DNA of 51,574 bases from Candidatus Mnemosynella biddleae (GTDB lineage: Archaea > Halobacteriota > Archaeoglobi > Mnemosynellales > Mnemosynellaceae), in assembly GCA_002011165.2 (NCBI GenBank), contig MTMI02000001.1, positions 1 through 51,574 of the forward strand, written 5' to 3'. Numbering within the stretch: the stretch's first letter is position 1; every line of letters begins with the position of its first letter. Shown piece by piece: positions 35,036-42,794 of the stretch. The translations under genes and the position numbers were made by a program. The notes under the pieces are model-generated. The model was not told where the DNA came from. It made no database searches and was given only the letters and a program-made list of their open reading frames with translations.

Positions 35036-35875
35036 CTATTCCTCATCCTCTATGATGATAGAATCAACATCCGGTAACTCCACATCTATAAATTCATAAA
35101 CTATCAAGTCACTGAAAACGTTCGAGAGGTGAAGCTTAGAAGGTTCTATTATAACTTTGTTTCCTACCCTCGTTAAAGCTGAAAGATCTGCATTCTCATA
35201 AGGCTTTACAACAATGTGATCAATTTTACCAGTTTTTTCATCGAAAACTACTTGTTGACATCTTCCGATAAGGCTTCCATCCTCATACACGATTTTCTTT
35301 CCCATCAACCACTTTCCAGAGATTGTGACATTCCAAAAATTCGTCTTCCTTTTTACTTCATGAAAGAGTTGATGAAGGAGGTATTCCTTTCTTGCAACCT
35401 GAGTGAGATCGTATCCTAAAAGTTTAGCAACTTCCTTGAAATCAACAACATCAGAAAGCAAAATGCGTTCACCTTCAATTGAGAAATCCTCAAAGATTGA
35501 GAAAATAAGACATTGGAGATATGCGAAAGGATAGTAAACGTAGTGTTTTCCATGTTCTTTTTTAGCAAATTCGTTTTCTGGATCAAGAAGAAAATCTCTA
35601 ACAGCCTTTCTCGAGACTTCAACAAGATGTTTTTTAATGAGAGAATTATCAACACTCGATAATACTTCAATTCCTGAGCCATGGGAATTCAGATCATCTA
35701 GAAAAACTCTTTGGAAAAGATAGGAAAGTCTTCTTTTTATTCTCTCGCTCATCGGAATCGCATATTTCATATAGTGTCTTAGAGTCTCTGTACTCATCGG
35801 CTCAACAAGGAAATTCCAAGGAAAAAGCGAACTTCCGTAATAGCTAAACGCCTTTTCGATGATCGGATTTACCAT
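35036..35875 (-). CDS. PRC-barrel domain protein of the cetZ operon
   Basis: A 279-residue protein with a helical N-terminal part (to about 185) without a recognised fold. It ends in a PRC-barrel (about 190-260), read from LMGKKIVYEDGSLIGRC through the VVFDEKTGKIDHIVVKP hairpin to the IIEPSKLHL strand. The last residues are acidic (DVDSIIIEDEE). PRC-barrel proteins such as CdpB bind SepF and anchor FtsZ in haloarchaeal division, so a link to a tubulin homolog is attractive. The ATG at 35875 is chosen for its AGGTGAG ribosome site; a frame from 35905 would overlap the preceding gene. Confidence 0.82.
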   Translation of the reverse strand: MVNPIIEKAFSYYGSSLFPWNFLVEPMSTETLRHYMKYAIPMSERIKRRLSYLFQRVFLDDLNSHGSGIEVLSSVDNSLIKKHLVEVSRKAVRDFLLDPENEFAKKEHGKHYVYYPFAYLQCLIFSIFEDFSIEGERILLSDVVDFKEVAKLLGYDLTQVARKEYLLHQLFHEVKRKTNFWNVTISGKWLMGKKIVYEDGSLIGRCQQVVFDEKTGKIDHIVVKPYENADLSALTRVGNKVIIEPSKLHLSNVFSDLIVYEFIDVELPDVDSIIIEDEE

Positions 35876-35879
35876 CGTC

Positions 35880-36788
35880 TCACCTTTTCTTCTTTCTAAG
35901 TTCAAAGGCTCTTCTCAATAAACTCCTTATAATAACTGCTTCTTCCTTTTCTTCCTCTTTGACTTTCTCCATCTCTGACTTGCATAACTTCCACGTCCAT
36001 AACCCAAAATCCGTGATAATATATCTATTTCCTTCCTTTTTTATCAGAGGGCATCTGTCCCTTATTACTGCCTCAAGTTCTCTCTGGAGCTGTTCATTGT
36101 AAGTCTGAGGCATGAGTTTCTTGTATTCTCTATCTTGGATATCACAAATGTTTTGTATCTCTTCAATGGTCAGAGAATTGTATTCCACAAGAATATTGTA
36201 TGCTATGAACGCGTATTCTTTGCTTCTTATATGACTCCAGCATTTATCCATCAAATTCTCAAGTCCGAGATGTTTTTTAGCAGCCTCTTGTATTACCATG
36301 AACATGTTGTTGATGATCTTGAAAGCTTCAAAATCCGAAGAGACGGGGACTTTTAAAATTACTCCTTCCGGTGAGATTCTTCCCTCTGAGAAATCAATGA
36401 AGGATGATGGCTCTCCAAAAAGAATATCGGTTATTGCCTCGAAGTACTTCTCAGAGAGAGGCTCATGCTCACTGTCATAAGGAAAAATATTATCCTTTCT
36501 TAAATCAAGATCTGGAGCAAAATTTGCAGTTAATTCGAGGAGTTCTCTTTTGATTTCATCTATCTCTGTGGTGGCTTTATCTATCTTCTCTTTCATAGCC
36601 TGAAGCTTTCTGTATTCCCCTTCTAGCTGTAATCTGAGTTTACCGCTTACACCTCGATTTAAAAGTTCCTCTATTTCCCTGAGCTGTTCATCAATATTAT
36701 TTCTACTAACACCCTTTCGATTCCAAAATAGCCAGTATTTCTCTGCATATAAGTTGGCTTTCTCGTTGAACGATGTCTCGTACATCAT
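35880..36788 (-). CDS. Unknown protein with N-terminal coiled coil, first gene of the cetZ operon
   Basis: A 302-residue soluble protein. Residues about 28-95 form a long charged helix pair (DEQLREIEELLNRG, then LQAMKEKIDKATTEIDEIKREL), the middle is mixed alpha/beta, and residues about 200-270 (NSLTIEEIQNICDI, then RYIITDFGLWTWKL) look like a winged-helix fold. The C-terminus is very basic (RRAFELRKKKR). No family recognised. It precedes the PRC-barrel gene by 4 bases. A minus-strand TATA-like block (36815-36830) lies near its paired ATGs at 36788/36785, so it heads the operon. Confidence 0.78.
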   Translation of the reverse strand: MMYETSFNEKANLYAEKYWLFWNRKGVSRNNIDEQLREIEELLNRGVSGKLRLQLEGEYRKLQAMKEKIDKATTEIDEIKRELLELTANFAPDLDLRKDNIFPYDSEHEPLSEKYFEAITDILFGEPSSFIDFSEGRISPEGVILKVPVSSDFEAFKIINNMFMVIQEAAKKHLGLENLMDKCWSHIRSKEYAFIAYNILVEYNSLTIEEIQNICDIQDREYKKLMPQTYNEQLQRELEAVIRDRCPLIKKEGNRYIITDFGLWTWKLCKSEMEKVKEEEKEEAVIIRSLLRRAFELRKKKR

Positions 36789-36860
36789 CTCTCACAGAAA
36801 TTGTTGCCTCAGTTTAATATATTTTATCCACCGTACTCCGCTCTCTTATCCTCCAAGCAA

Positions 36861-36870
36861 TATATTTATA
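36861..36870 (+). promoter_or_regulatory. TATA box of the small secreted protein gene
   Basis: TATATTTATA lies about 30 bases before the ATG at 36896, predicting a leaderless mRNA. It is back to back with the minus-strand promoter of the cetZ operon (36815-36830). Confidence 0.5.
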
Positions 36871-36895
36871 GGGAGATTATTCAATGATATTAACC

Positions 36896-37300
36896 ATGAG
36901 AAAAGTACTCGTCATGCTCATAATATTATCCTTTATGACATCTTTCGTGAGTGCTCAGGAGGAATATAGGATATCGATCAACTCCATTACCTTTTACATA
37001 AGCTCTCAGGAAATAAGCGTTGAAGTGAACTACAAAATGGAGAGCCTTACAGAGCTCTCCGTTCTGATGTTTGGAGATGCTCCAATAAAGAGAGATATTC
37101 AGAAGTTTTTTGGAATAGGGAATTTAACTTTCACAGAAGTAAATGAGACGAGTGCGAAATTCAATTTAGAACTGAGTGAGAAGGGAGTTCTTAAACCATT
37201 TGAGTTCAGCAAGGAGATCTCAGAGATTTCATTTGTCTTTGAAGATGGAACGAAGATAACTCTCCGTGACAGGAACGATACACCAACTGTTTTATTTTAA
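36896..37300 (+). CDS. Small secreted protein of unknown function
   Basis: A 134-residue protein with a signal peptide (RKVLVMLIILSFMTSFVSAQ) and a beta-rich mature domain of about 110 residues (strands such as SINSITFYI, ISVEVNYKM, AKFNLEL and ISEISFVF). There are no Cys and no second membrane helix, so it may be released or held by partners. The ATG at 36896 fits the TATA distance better than the one at 36884. It is divergent from the cetZ operon and overlaps the convergent Zn-ribbon gene by 9 bases. No family recognised. Confidence 0.75.
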   Translation: MRKVLVMLIILSFMTSFVSAQEEYRISINSITFYISSQEISVEVNYKMESLTELSVLMFGDAPIKRDIQKFFGIGNLTFTEVNETSAKFNLELSEKGVLKPFEFSKEISEISFVFEDGTKITLRDRNDTPTVLF

Positions 37301-37723
37301 CGAATTTTCTCCTTCAAGCTTCTTTTTAAAGATTGAAGGGAGATGTATGATGTAAGTTCCGTTTCCTCTAAGTGCCATTATAATCTCTTCTCTCTCAAAA
37401 AGAGCATTAAGATTGAGTTCGTATCTTCCCGGTTCCACTATGCGAATCGACTCCACATCATCGGGAGAGAGACCTTTTAGCTCCACCACCTTACCTTCTG
37501 GAGGGATCTCTTCTCCCTTTTTCATCTCTTCCTCAACTTTTGTTCTCCATTCTTTTTCCTTCTTCTTCACATATTCTGCAACCGTAACTTTCTCTGCCTC
37601 TTCTTTGCTTCTGAGATATAGGAATTTATTCCACCCGCACTCCGGACATCCGTGGAGAAGGACCTCAGAAGCTTCTTCATACACCTTTCCGCATTTAGTG
37701 CACATATGGGGCATATCACTCAT
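37292..37723 (-). CDS. oapC: OapC-like zinc-ribbon protein
   Basis: A 143-residue protein starting with a zinc ribbon, CTKCGKVYEEASEVLLHGCPECGW, split by the ribbon loop. A basic/acidic coiled stretch (about 45-75) and a beta-rich end (GRYELNLNALFEREEIIMALRG) follow. This is the layout of the archaeal Zn-ribbon proteins called OapC (origin-associated protein) in haloarchaea. It overlaps the DUF2073 gene by 8 bases. The function of the group is unknown. The symbol rests on family resemblance and the conserved gene order. Confidence 0.82.
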   Translation of the reverse strand: MSDMPHMCTKCGKVYEEASEVLLHGCPECGWNKFLYLRSKEEAEKVTVAEYVKKKEKEWRTKVEEEMKKGEEIPPEGKVVELKGLSPDDVESIRIVEPGRYELNLNALFEREEIIMALRGNGTYIIHLPSIFKKKLEGENSLK

Positions 37724-38081
37724 CCGCTTTACTCATTATTATAGCACTTATCAGCTTGTGATCCTTCTTTATCGTCTTCATTTTATTTGCAGGCCCTATA
37801 ATCGTCAATCTTGAGCGAGGGGTTTTCTTAAATATTTTTCCGAGAACACCACTCTTCTCGTGAGAGGGAGGATAACTCTCTATCTCTATTCCAGTGAAAT
37901 CTCCAGTTGCAATCTCCAGCATTGTTGTCTCTATGAGCTTTGCTTCTTCATCGGGAGAGAGACCGGATTCCAAAATCACGATCTTTCCCTTCTGAACCTC
38001 ATCGAGAATGAATCTAATCTTTTCCATTGTCGTCATTTCTCTCATGTGCTCTTGAGATATCATGTCTATCTGGATATCCAA
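37716..38081 (-). CDS. oapB: OapB-like DUF2073 protein
   Basis: A 121-residue protein of the DUF2073 type: MEKIRFILDEVQKGKIVILESGLSPDEEAKLIE at about 18-50, split by the turn, then FTGIEIESYPP and a C-terminal strand RLTIIGPANKMKTI. No enzyme motif is seen. It stands 12 bases after the Era-like GTPase and overlaps the Zn-ribbon gene, giving the three-gene order known from haloarchaeal origin regions. No Orc1/Cdc6 gene is in this window. Confidence 0.85.
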   Translation of the reverse strand: MDIQIDMISQEHMREMTTMEKIRFILDEVQKGKIVILESGLSPDEEAKLIETTMLEIATGDFTGIEIESYPPSHEKSGVLGKIFKKTPRSRLTIIGPANKMKTIKKDHKLISAIIMSKADE

Positions 38082-38093
38082 TCTTCTCCCTCC

Positions 38094-38738
38094 CTAACCG
38101 AAGTATTTTGCCATCGCCTCATATAACTTTTCCATATTCTCTCCCTTAAGTGCTGAAACGGGAACGACTGGATGCTGAGGAAAAGCACTTTTTATTCTCG
38201 TGGGAGACGCTCCAGGAAGATCGATCTTATTGGCCACTATGATAAGAGGGAGGCCTCTTGCTTCCATATTTCCAACTACGGTAACATTCACCTGAGTAAA
38301 TGGATTTTCTGTTGCATCCATAACTAGAAGAACTCCATCGAGATCATTCAACCACTTTATGGCTTCTATGACGCCCTCAGTTGCTTCTTTTGCCCTTTTC
38401 CTCGCCTCTTCCTCAGAGAGACCATGATGAAGAAAATCGTGAAAATCAATCTTCGTTGCTAAACCCGGCATATCAACGATATCAAGAGTTAAAGATCCTC
38501 CATTTATTTTTATTTTCACCTTTCCTTTCCTCTTCGCCCTTCTGGTCTCATGAGGTATCTCCGAGACCCCATTTAAAAGATCTCTGACGCTCCACTCTGC
38601 TTCAGCTCCCCAGTCCACAATGATTCTGTTGGCGAGAGTTGTCTTTCCCGCATTGGGTGGACCATAGATCCCTATTTTTACGTTGCCCTTTTTCAGCAGT
38701 CTTCTGAACCATCTCTTTATGCCATCTATGAAACTCAT
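38094..38738 (-). CDS. oapA: OapA-like Era-type GTPase
   Basis: A 214-residue small GTPase. G1 is IYGPPNAGKTTLANR, G3 is IVDMPGLATK, G4 is VANKIDLPG and G5 is VSALKGEN, all intact. The N-terminus is basic and amphipathic (FIDGIKRWFRRLLKKG), which could touch membrane or RNA. The Era KH domain is absent, as in archaeal OapA. First gene of the three-gene operon, divergent from the CBS gene array. A role in ribosome assembly or replication has been proposed for such proteins, but nothing here decides it. Confidence 0.88.
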   Translation of the reverse strand: MSFIDGIKRWFRRLLKKGNVKIGIYGPPNAGKTTLANRIIVDWGAEAEWSVRDLLNGVSEIPHETRRAKRKGKVKIKINGGSLTLDIVDMPGLATKIDFHDFLHHGLSEEEARKRAKEATEGVIEAIKWLNDLDGVLLVMDATENPFTQVNVTVVGNMEARGLPLIIVANKIDLPGASPTRIKSAFPQHPVVPVSALKGENMEKLYEAMAKYFG

Positions 38739-38818
38739 TCACATCTCTCCGTTCTTCTCCTCATCATTAAAATTTCCAGAATTTTAGTATATAAATGTGA
38801 GACCCCCTTGCAGTTGAA

Positions 38819-38827
38819 TTTTTATAT
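38819..38827 (+). promoter_or_regulatory. Candidate TATA box of the CBS-RNA ligase operon
   Basis: An ATTTTTATAT-type element preceded by GCAGTTGAA lies about 40 bases before the first ATG of the array. A second AT stretch (AGTATATAAATG, near 38785-38797) may serve one of the divergent transcripts. The six genes downstream have gaps of 13 bases or less and no other obvious promoter. Confidence 0.4.
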
Positions 38828-38863
38828 CAATACTCCCAACCTATCTCTCGCCCGGTGAGGGAG

Positions 38864-39424
38864 ATGGAAGGAAGAGTTCCAATCCGTGAGGTCATGACGA
38901 GAACTGTAGTCAGTGCCCCTCCAGAGATGGATCTTGTTAGCGCTGCCAGAGAGATGACAAAGAGAAAAGTAGGAAGCATAGTGATAACCGAAAACGGAAG
39001 TCCTGTAGGAATTGTTACTGAAAGAGATATCGTAACCAAAGTCATTGCTACTGGAAAAAATCCTTCTGAGGTGAGGTTAAAGGATATCATGAGTTCTCCG
39101 CTCATTACAATTTCTCCAAATGAAGATGTACTGGAAGCTGCAAAGCTTATGGTGAGAAATGATATCAGGAGACTTCCAGTTGTAGAACGTGGAGAACTTG
39201 TTGGTATAATTACAGACACAGATATCATAGCGATTTCAGCAGAAATGGGAGAAATAATATCCTCACTTATGGAGATTAATAGAGAGCCTCCCCTCATAGA
39301 AGGAGAGGAACTTCAACAAGGTATTTGCGAATCCTGTGGAAGTTTTTCAGAAAAACTGAAGTTTGTTTCTGGTATGCTTCTCTGCGAGAGTTGCAGAGAG
39401 GAGAAGGAGGAGGAAGAGGAGTAA
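38864..39424 (+). CDS. CBS-pair protein with C-terminal zinc ribbon (array member 1)
   Basis: A 186-residue protein: CBS1 (VMTRTVVSAPPEMDLVSAAREM to GIVTERDIVTKV) and CBS2 (IMSSPLITISPNEDVLEAAKLM, split at its loop, to GIITDTDIIAIS), then a zinc ribbon CESCGSFSEKLKFVSGMLLC and an all-acidic tail. CBS pairs bind adenosine nucleotides such as AMP, ATP or SAM; the ribbon suggests binding to nucleic acid or protein. The ATG at 38864 follows GGTGAGG; a GTG at 38855 falls inside that site. First gene of a five-gene CBS run ending in an RNA ligase. Confidence 0.88.
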   Translation: MEGRVPIREVMTRTVVSAPPEMDLVSAAREMTKRKVGSIVITENGSPVGIVTERDIVTKVIATGKNPSEVRLKDIMSSPLITISPNEDVLEAAKLMVRNDIRRLPVVERGELVGIITDTDIIAISAEMGEIISSLMEINREPPLIEGEELQQGICESCGSFSEKLKFVSGMLLCESCREEKEEEEE

Positions 39425-39437
39425 ACTGGTGATTTTT

Positions 39438-40217
39438 ATGAGAGTCGAAGAGATAATGTCCCGAGAATTTACGGTGATAAAGGAAGATGAATACGTGACG
39501 AAAGTGAGAAAAATAATGAGAGAGAGTGAGGCGAGAGCTCTCCCAGTGGTGAACGAAAAGGGGCATCTTCTTGGAATCATCACTGAATCCGATGTTCTTA
39601 GGGTTACTTCAACGAAATCCAACGTGACAGTTGATGGTTTCATAAAAGAGGTTCCTCCAATTTATCCTTTTACCGAGATTAGAGACTCAGCTTTAAAAAT
39701 TGTGGAGAGTGGAGAGGTGGAACTTCCGGTAACAAAATCAGAGGAGGATCCAGAAGTTGTTGGAGTTATATCAGTGAAAGATATCTTCAACGCTCTGGAA
39801 GAGAGAGAATTAAATAAAAGGATTTCCGAGATTATGACAGAAGATGTTGTCACGTGTTCTCCAGAGGATCCAATTTCAAAAGTCTGGAACAATATAATCG
39901 AATATGGATACACAGGATTTCCGGTAGTGAGAGACAAAAAGGTTGTTGGAATCATCACGAGAAGAGATCTTCTGAAATACGGGAGTATTAGAATAGGAAG
40001 AGAGGATGAGAGGGGTGGAAGATTGGCACACTCCCCAAAGGTTGAGAGAGCCATGACGTCTCCCGTTCAAACTATATCTCCTGAGAGTTCAGTTAAAGAC
40101 GCTCTCAAAATAATGAGAAAGTTGAACATAGGAAGGCTCCCGGTGGTTGATAAAAAAAAGAGTCTTCTCGGAATTGTAGACAGGTATGATATCATAAAAT
40201 CCTATTTCGAGGTGTGA
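39438..40217 (+). CDS. Four-CBS-domain protein (array member 2)
   Basis: A 259-residue protein built only of CBS motifs: about residues 1-60 (EIMSREFTVIKEDEYVTKV), 62-125 (a degenerate motif with IYPFTEIRDSALKI), 128-185 (IMTEDVVTCSPEDPISKV) and 200-258 (AMTSPVQTISPESSVKDALK). Each ends in the GIxT/VxxxD ligand-loop pattern. No enzyme domain is attached. The frame is open to 39363, but the ATG at 39438 with GGTGA upstream is where the first CBS motif begins. Likely a nucleotide-sensing scaffold. Confidence 0.88.
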   Translation: MRVEEIMSREFTVIKEDEYVTKVRKIMRESEARALPVVNEKGHLLGIITESDVLRVTSTKSNVTVDGFIKEVPPIYPFTEIRDSALKIVESGEVELPVTKSEEDPEVVGVISVKDIFNALEERELNKRISEIMTEDVVTCSPEDPISKVWNNIIEYGYTGFPVVRDKKVVGIITRRDLLKYGSIRIGREDERGGRLAHSPKVERAMTSPVQTISPESSVKDALKIMRKLNIGRLPVVDKKKSLLGIVDRYDIIKSYFEV

Positions 40218-40219
40218 AA

Positions 40220-41155
40220 ATGAAGAGATACTTCCCGGGAGAGAGGAAAGTAGATCCCTCAAGCACTGCACCGATGGATAGAGGCCCGGTGGAATTCAAA
40301 TCGAGAATCTCAGAGCATCCCGGAGACATTATGAAAATTGCAACGAAGAACGTCGTGAGCGTTCCTCCCACAACAACCATTATGGGTGCGGCTAAAACAA
40401 TGACGAAATACGGCTTCAGAAGGCTCCCGATAGTGGATGCAGGTTCTAGAAGACTTATGGGAATGGTAACCTCAATGGACATAATAGACTTTTTCGGAGG
40501 AGGAAATAGATACAATCTAGTGAAAAACAAATACGGAGGAAATCTTTTAGCTGCGATAAACGAAGAGGTTCGCGAAATTATGGAAGAGAATGTAATTTAC
40601 ATAACAGAGGATTATTCCATAAAAGAGGCGTTGAAGACTCTGAAAGAAAGAAACATCGGTGCTCTTCCTATAGTGAATGATGAGGAACAGCTTACAGGGA
40701 TCGTTTCTGAAAAGGATTTCGTTTTCATGGTGTCAGAAGAAGAGAAGCTCGATATTTTCGTTCATGAGTGTATGACAAAAGGGGTGAGAACTGCACCTCC
40801 TTCAATGACAATAGAGAGAGCTTCGAAGGAGATGATCTCGAAAGGTTTCAGAAGACTTCCTGTAGTTGAAGATAATATTCTCATAGGAATTGTTACTGCA
40901 TCAGATATAGTCAGATATCTCAGCACGGGAGAGGCTTTCTCGAAACTCGTAACAGGTAACGTGCAGGAAGCTCTTAATGTTCCCATCTCACACATAATGT
41001 CGAGAAATGTTGTTTTCACATCTTCTGACGTTGATCTTGCGAAAGTAGCGAGAATAATGATAAAAAACGACCTTGGAGCCCTTCCGGTAATAGATGGAGA
41101 TGATCTCGTGGGAATAATCACGGAGAGAGATTTCATAAAGGCGATGAAGGTGTGA
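40220..41155 (+). CDS. Four-CBS-domain protein (array member 3)
   Basis: A 311-residue protein. A basic N-terminal extension (KRYFPGERKVDPSSTAPMDRG) is followed by four CBS motifs, recognisable by GFRRLPIVDAG, NIGALPIVNDE, GFRRLPVVEDN and DLGALPVIDGD, each followed by a G(I/M)VxxxD turn. The first pair carries an insertion (FFGGGNRYNLVKNKYGG). The ATG at 40220 follows GAGGTG, which overlaps the stop of the previous gene. No catalytic domain. Similarity between the four motifs suggests internal duplication. Confidence 0.88.
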   Translation: MKRYFPGERKVDPSSTAPMDRGPVEFKSRISEHPGDIMKIATKNVVSVPPTTTIMGAAKTMTKYGFRRLPIVDAGSRRLMGMVTSMDIIDFFGGGNRYNLVKNKYGGNLLAAINEEVREIMEENVIYITEDYSIKEALKTLKERNIGALPIVNDEEQLTGIVSEKDFVFMVSEEEKLDIFVHECMTKGVRTAPPSMTIERASKEMISKGFRRLPVVEDNILIGIVTASDIVRYLSTGEAFSKLVTGNVQEALNVPISHIMSRNVVFTSSDVDLAKVARIMIKNDLGALPVIDGDDLVGIITERDFIKAMKV

Positions 41156-41161
41156 GATGAG

Positions 41162-42004
41162 ATGAGAGTTGAAGAGCTCATGAGCTCTCCTGTTTTCTGC
41201 GTAAATCCGGAAGATTCGGTTGCTCATGCGAGAAATCTACTCCTGAGCAAAAAAGTTGGGAGACTTGTTGTTGTGAGAGAAGAGGAGCCGGTGGGAATAG
41301 TCACAAAAACAGATTTAGCAAGACGACTCAGAGAATCGGCTCCAGAATGGAGAAGGAGACCAATTGATAGAATTCCAGTAAAGCTCGTGATGAGTGAAAG
41401 ACTAATTACGATAAGAAGTGATGCAGACGTTGAAGAGGCGATTAAACTTATGAGAGAACATGAAATAGAGGGTCTTCCTGTTCTCGAGGATGAGAGACTT
41501 GTTGGTATCATCACCTCAACTGATATTCTCTCATATTATATCTCAAAAGGTTATGACGAGAGAGTGAGAGACATAATGAAGAGTGAAGTTCCCGTAGTTC
41601 ACCGCTATCACTCGTTGAACAGTGTGATAGAAGAAATGGAAGAGAAAGATGCGAAAAGAGTTATTGTTGTAGACGCGGGCAACGTTCCTATAGGGATTAT
41701 TACAACTTCTTCCTTGGCTTATCTCACAGTGATAAAAACGTCAGGAGAGGTTCCTGAAAAAGAGGTAAAGTTTGTTAGAAAGAGCGAGAGTGGAGGAAGA
41801 AGAATTTACAGAGATGTTCATAGATTCATCCTCGTAGCTGAAGATGTTATGAGTTCTCCACTCATCACTATCTCACCTGAAGAAAAAGCATCAAAAGCTG
41901 CTTCTATCATGCTGAAAGAGAGGATCGGAGGATTGCCCGTGATTGAAGATAGAGAACTGGTGGGTTTGATAGAGAAGAGGTGCTTCCTCGAAAGATTGGG
42001 GTGA
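41162..42004 (+). CDS. Four-CBS-domain protein (array member 4)
   Basis: A 280-residue protein with CBS motifs at about 1-60 (LMSSPVFCVNPEDSVAHARNL), 70-135 (VMSERLITIRSDADVEEAIKLM, split by its loop), 140-195 (IMKSEVPVVHRYHSLNSVIEEM) and 220-280 (VMSSPLITISPEEKASKAAS). The third lacks the usual D in its final turn (GIITTSSLAY), so one ligand site may be lost. It starts 6 bases after member 3. Similar length and architecture to its neighbours point to tandem gene duplication. Confidence 0.88.
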   Translation: MRVEELMSSPVFCVNPEDSVAHARNLLLSKKVGRLVVVREEEPVGIVTKTDLARRLRESAPEWRRRPIDRIPVKLVMSERLITIRSDADVEEAIKLMREHEIEGLPVLEDERLVGIITSTDILSYYISKGYDERVRDIMKSEVPVVHRYHSLNSVIEEMEEKDAKRVIVVDAGNVPIGIITTSSLAYLTVIKTSGEVPEKEVKFVRKSESGGRRIYRDVHRFILVAEDVMSSPLITISPEEKASKAASIMLKERIGGLPVIEDRELVGLIEKRCFLERLG

Positions 42005-42008
42005 AATT

Positions 42009-42794
42009 ATGAAACTTGAAGATGTGATGAGTGATCCAATTTTCATAGACAAATCGGAGAGCCTTTCCTACGCTCTTGATGTGATGGAAAAGGAGGATAC
42101 AAGAAGGCTTCTTGTAGTGAGAGATGGGGTGGTTGAGGGAGTTCTGACTCTGAGGAACATAATGAGAGAGCTCGGGAGTAGAAAACATGGTTCTCTCTCG
42201 GCTTCCTCACTTAGAGTAGCTACCGCGGTTAGTCCCTCTGTTGAGCTTAGAGACCCCGAGACAGAGCTGAAAGACGTTCTCGGGAGGTTTGATGAAATCT
42301 CTATTATCATAGTTGGAAGTTCAATGGAAAAAGAAGATATAGATGGTTGGATTCGTCCGGTAGATGTAATTCCGCATCTCTCCATAGAGAGCTATGCAGG
42401 GAACATAATGAAGCCGAATCCTCTGACTTTTTCACCTCATGAAAGGATCGCTCATGCAAGAAGACTCATGCTTGAAAGAGATGTCGGAAGAGCTCCTGTG
42501 GTTGAAGATGAGAGACTCGTAGGAATAATCACTGAAAGAGAGATTGCAAGAGCTGAAAGGGATATCAGAGAAGATTTAACTGGAAGTCAGCAGGAGACAA
42601 GATTCAGAACAATGATCGTAGAGGATGTCATGACGGTGAATCCAAAATTTGTTTACACGAATGATGGTGCTGAGAGGGTTCTAGAACTCATGACGAAGGG
42701 GGGTGTAGGAGGGCTTCCCGTTCTCAATCTAGAAGAGAGAGTTGTGGGAATGATTGCAAGAAGAGATGTTATAAGGGCTGCATTGAATGATTGA
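42009..42794 (+). CDS. Four-CBS-domain protein (array member 5)
   Basis: A 261-residue protein with CBS motifs at about 1-60 (VMSDPIFIDKSESLSYAL), a strongly degenerate second one (60-125, ELRDPETELKDVLGRFDEIS), a third (about 130-185, IMKPNPLTFSPHERIAHARR) and a fourth (200-258, VMTVNPKFVYTNDGAERV). Its stop codon lies 8 bases inside the RNA ligase gene, so the two are translationally coupled. This physical link is the best clue that the CBS array acts with the ligase. Confidence 0.87.
   Translation: MKLEDVMSDPIFIDKSESLSYALDVMEKEDTRRLLVVRDGVVEGVLTLRNIMRELGSRKHGSLSASSLRVATAVSPSVELRDPETELKDVLGRFDEISIIIVGSSMEKEDIDGWIRPVDVIPHLSIESYAGNIMKPNPLTFSPHERIAHARRLMLERDVGRAPVVEDERLVGIITEREIARAERDIREDLTGSQQETRFRTMIVEDVMTVNPKFVYTNDGAERVLELMTKGGVGGLPVLNLEERVVGMIARRDVIRAALND

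Noticed and set aside
38739-38863. Possible replication origin next to oapA
   Set aside because: The gap is only about 125 bases, shows no clear inverted origin-recognition repeats, and no Orc1/Cdc6 gene is present.
39363-39437. An upstream extension of the second CBS protein (Arg-rich 25 residues)
   Set aside because: It overlaps the end of the first CBS gene in another frame, has no ribosome site, and the CBS motif begins right at the later ATG (39438), which has GGTGA upstream.
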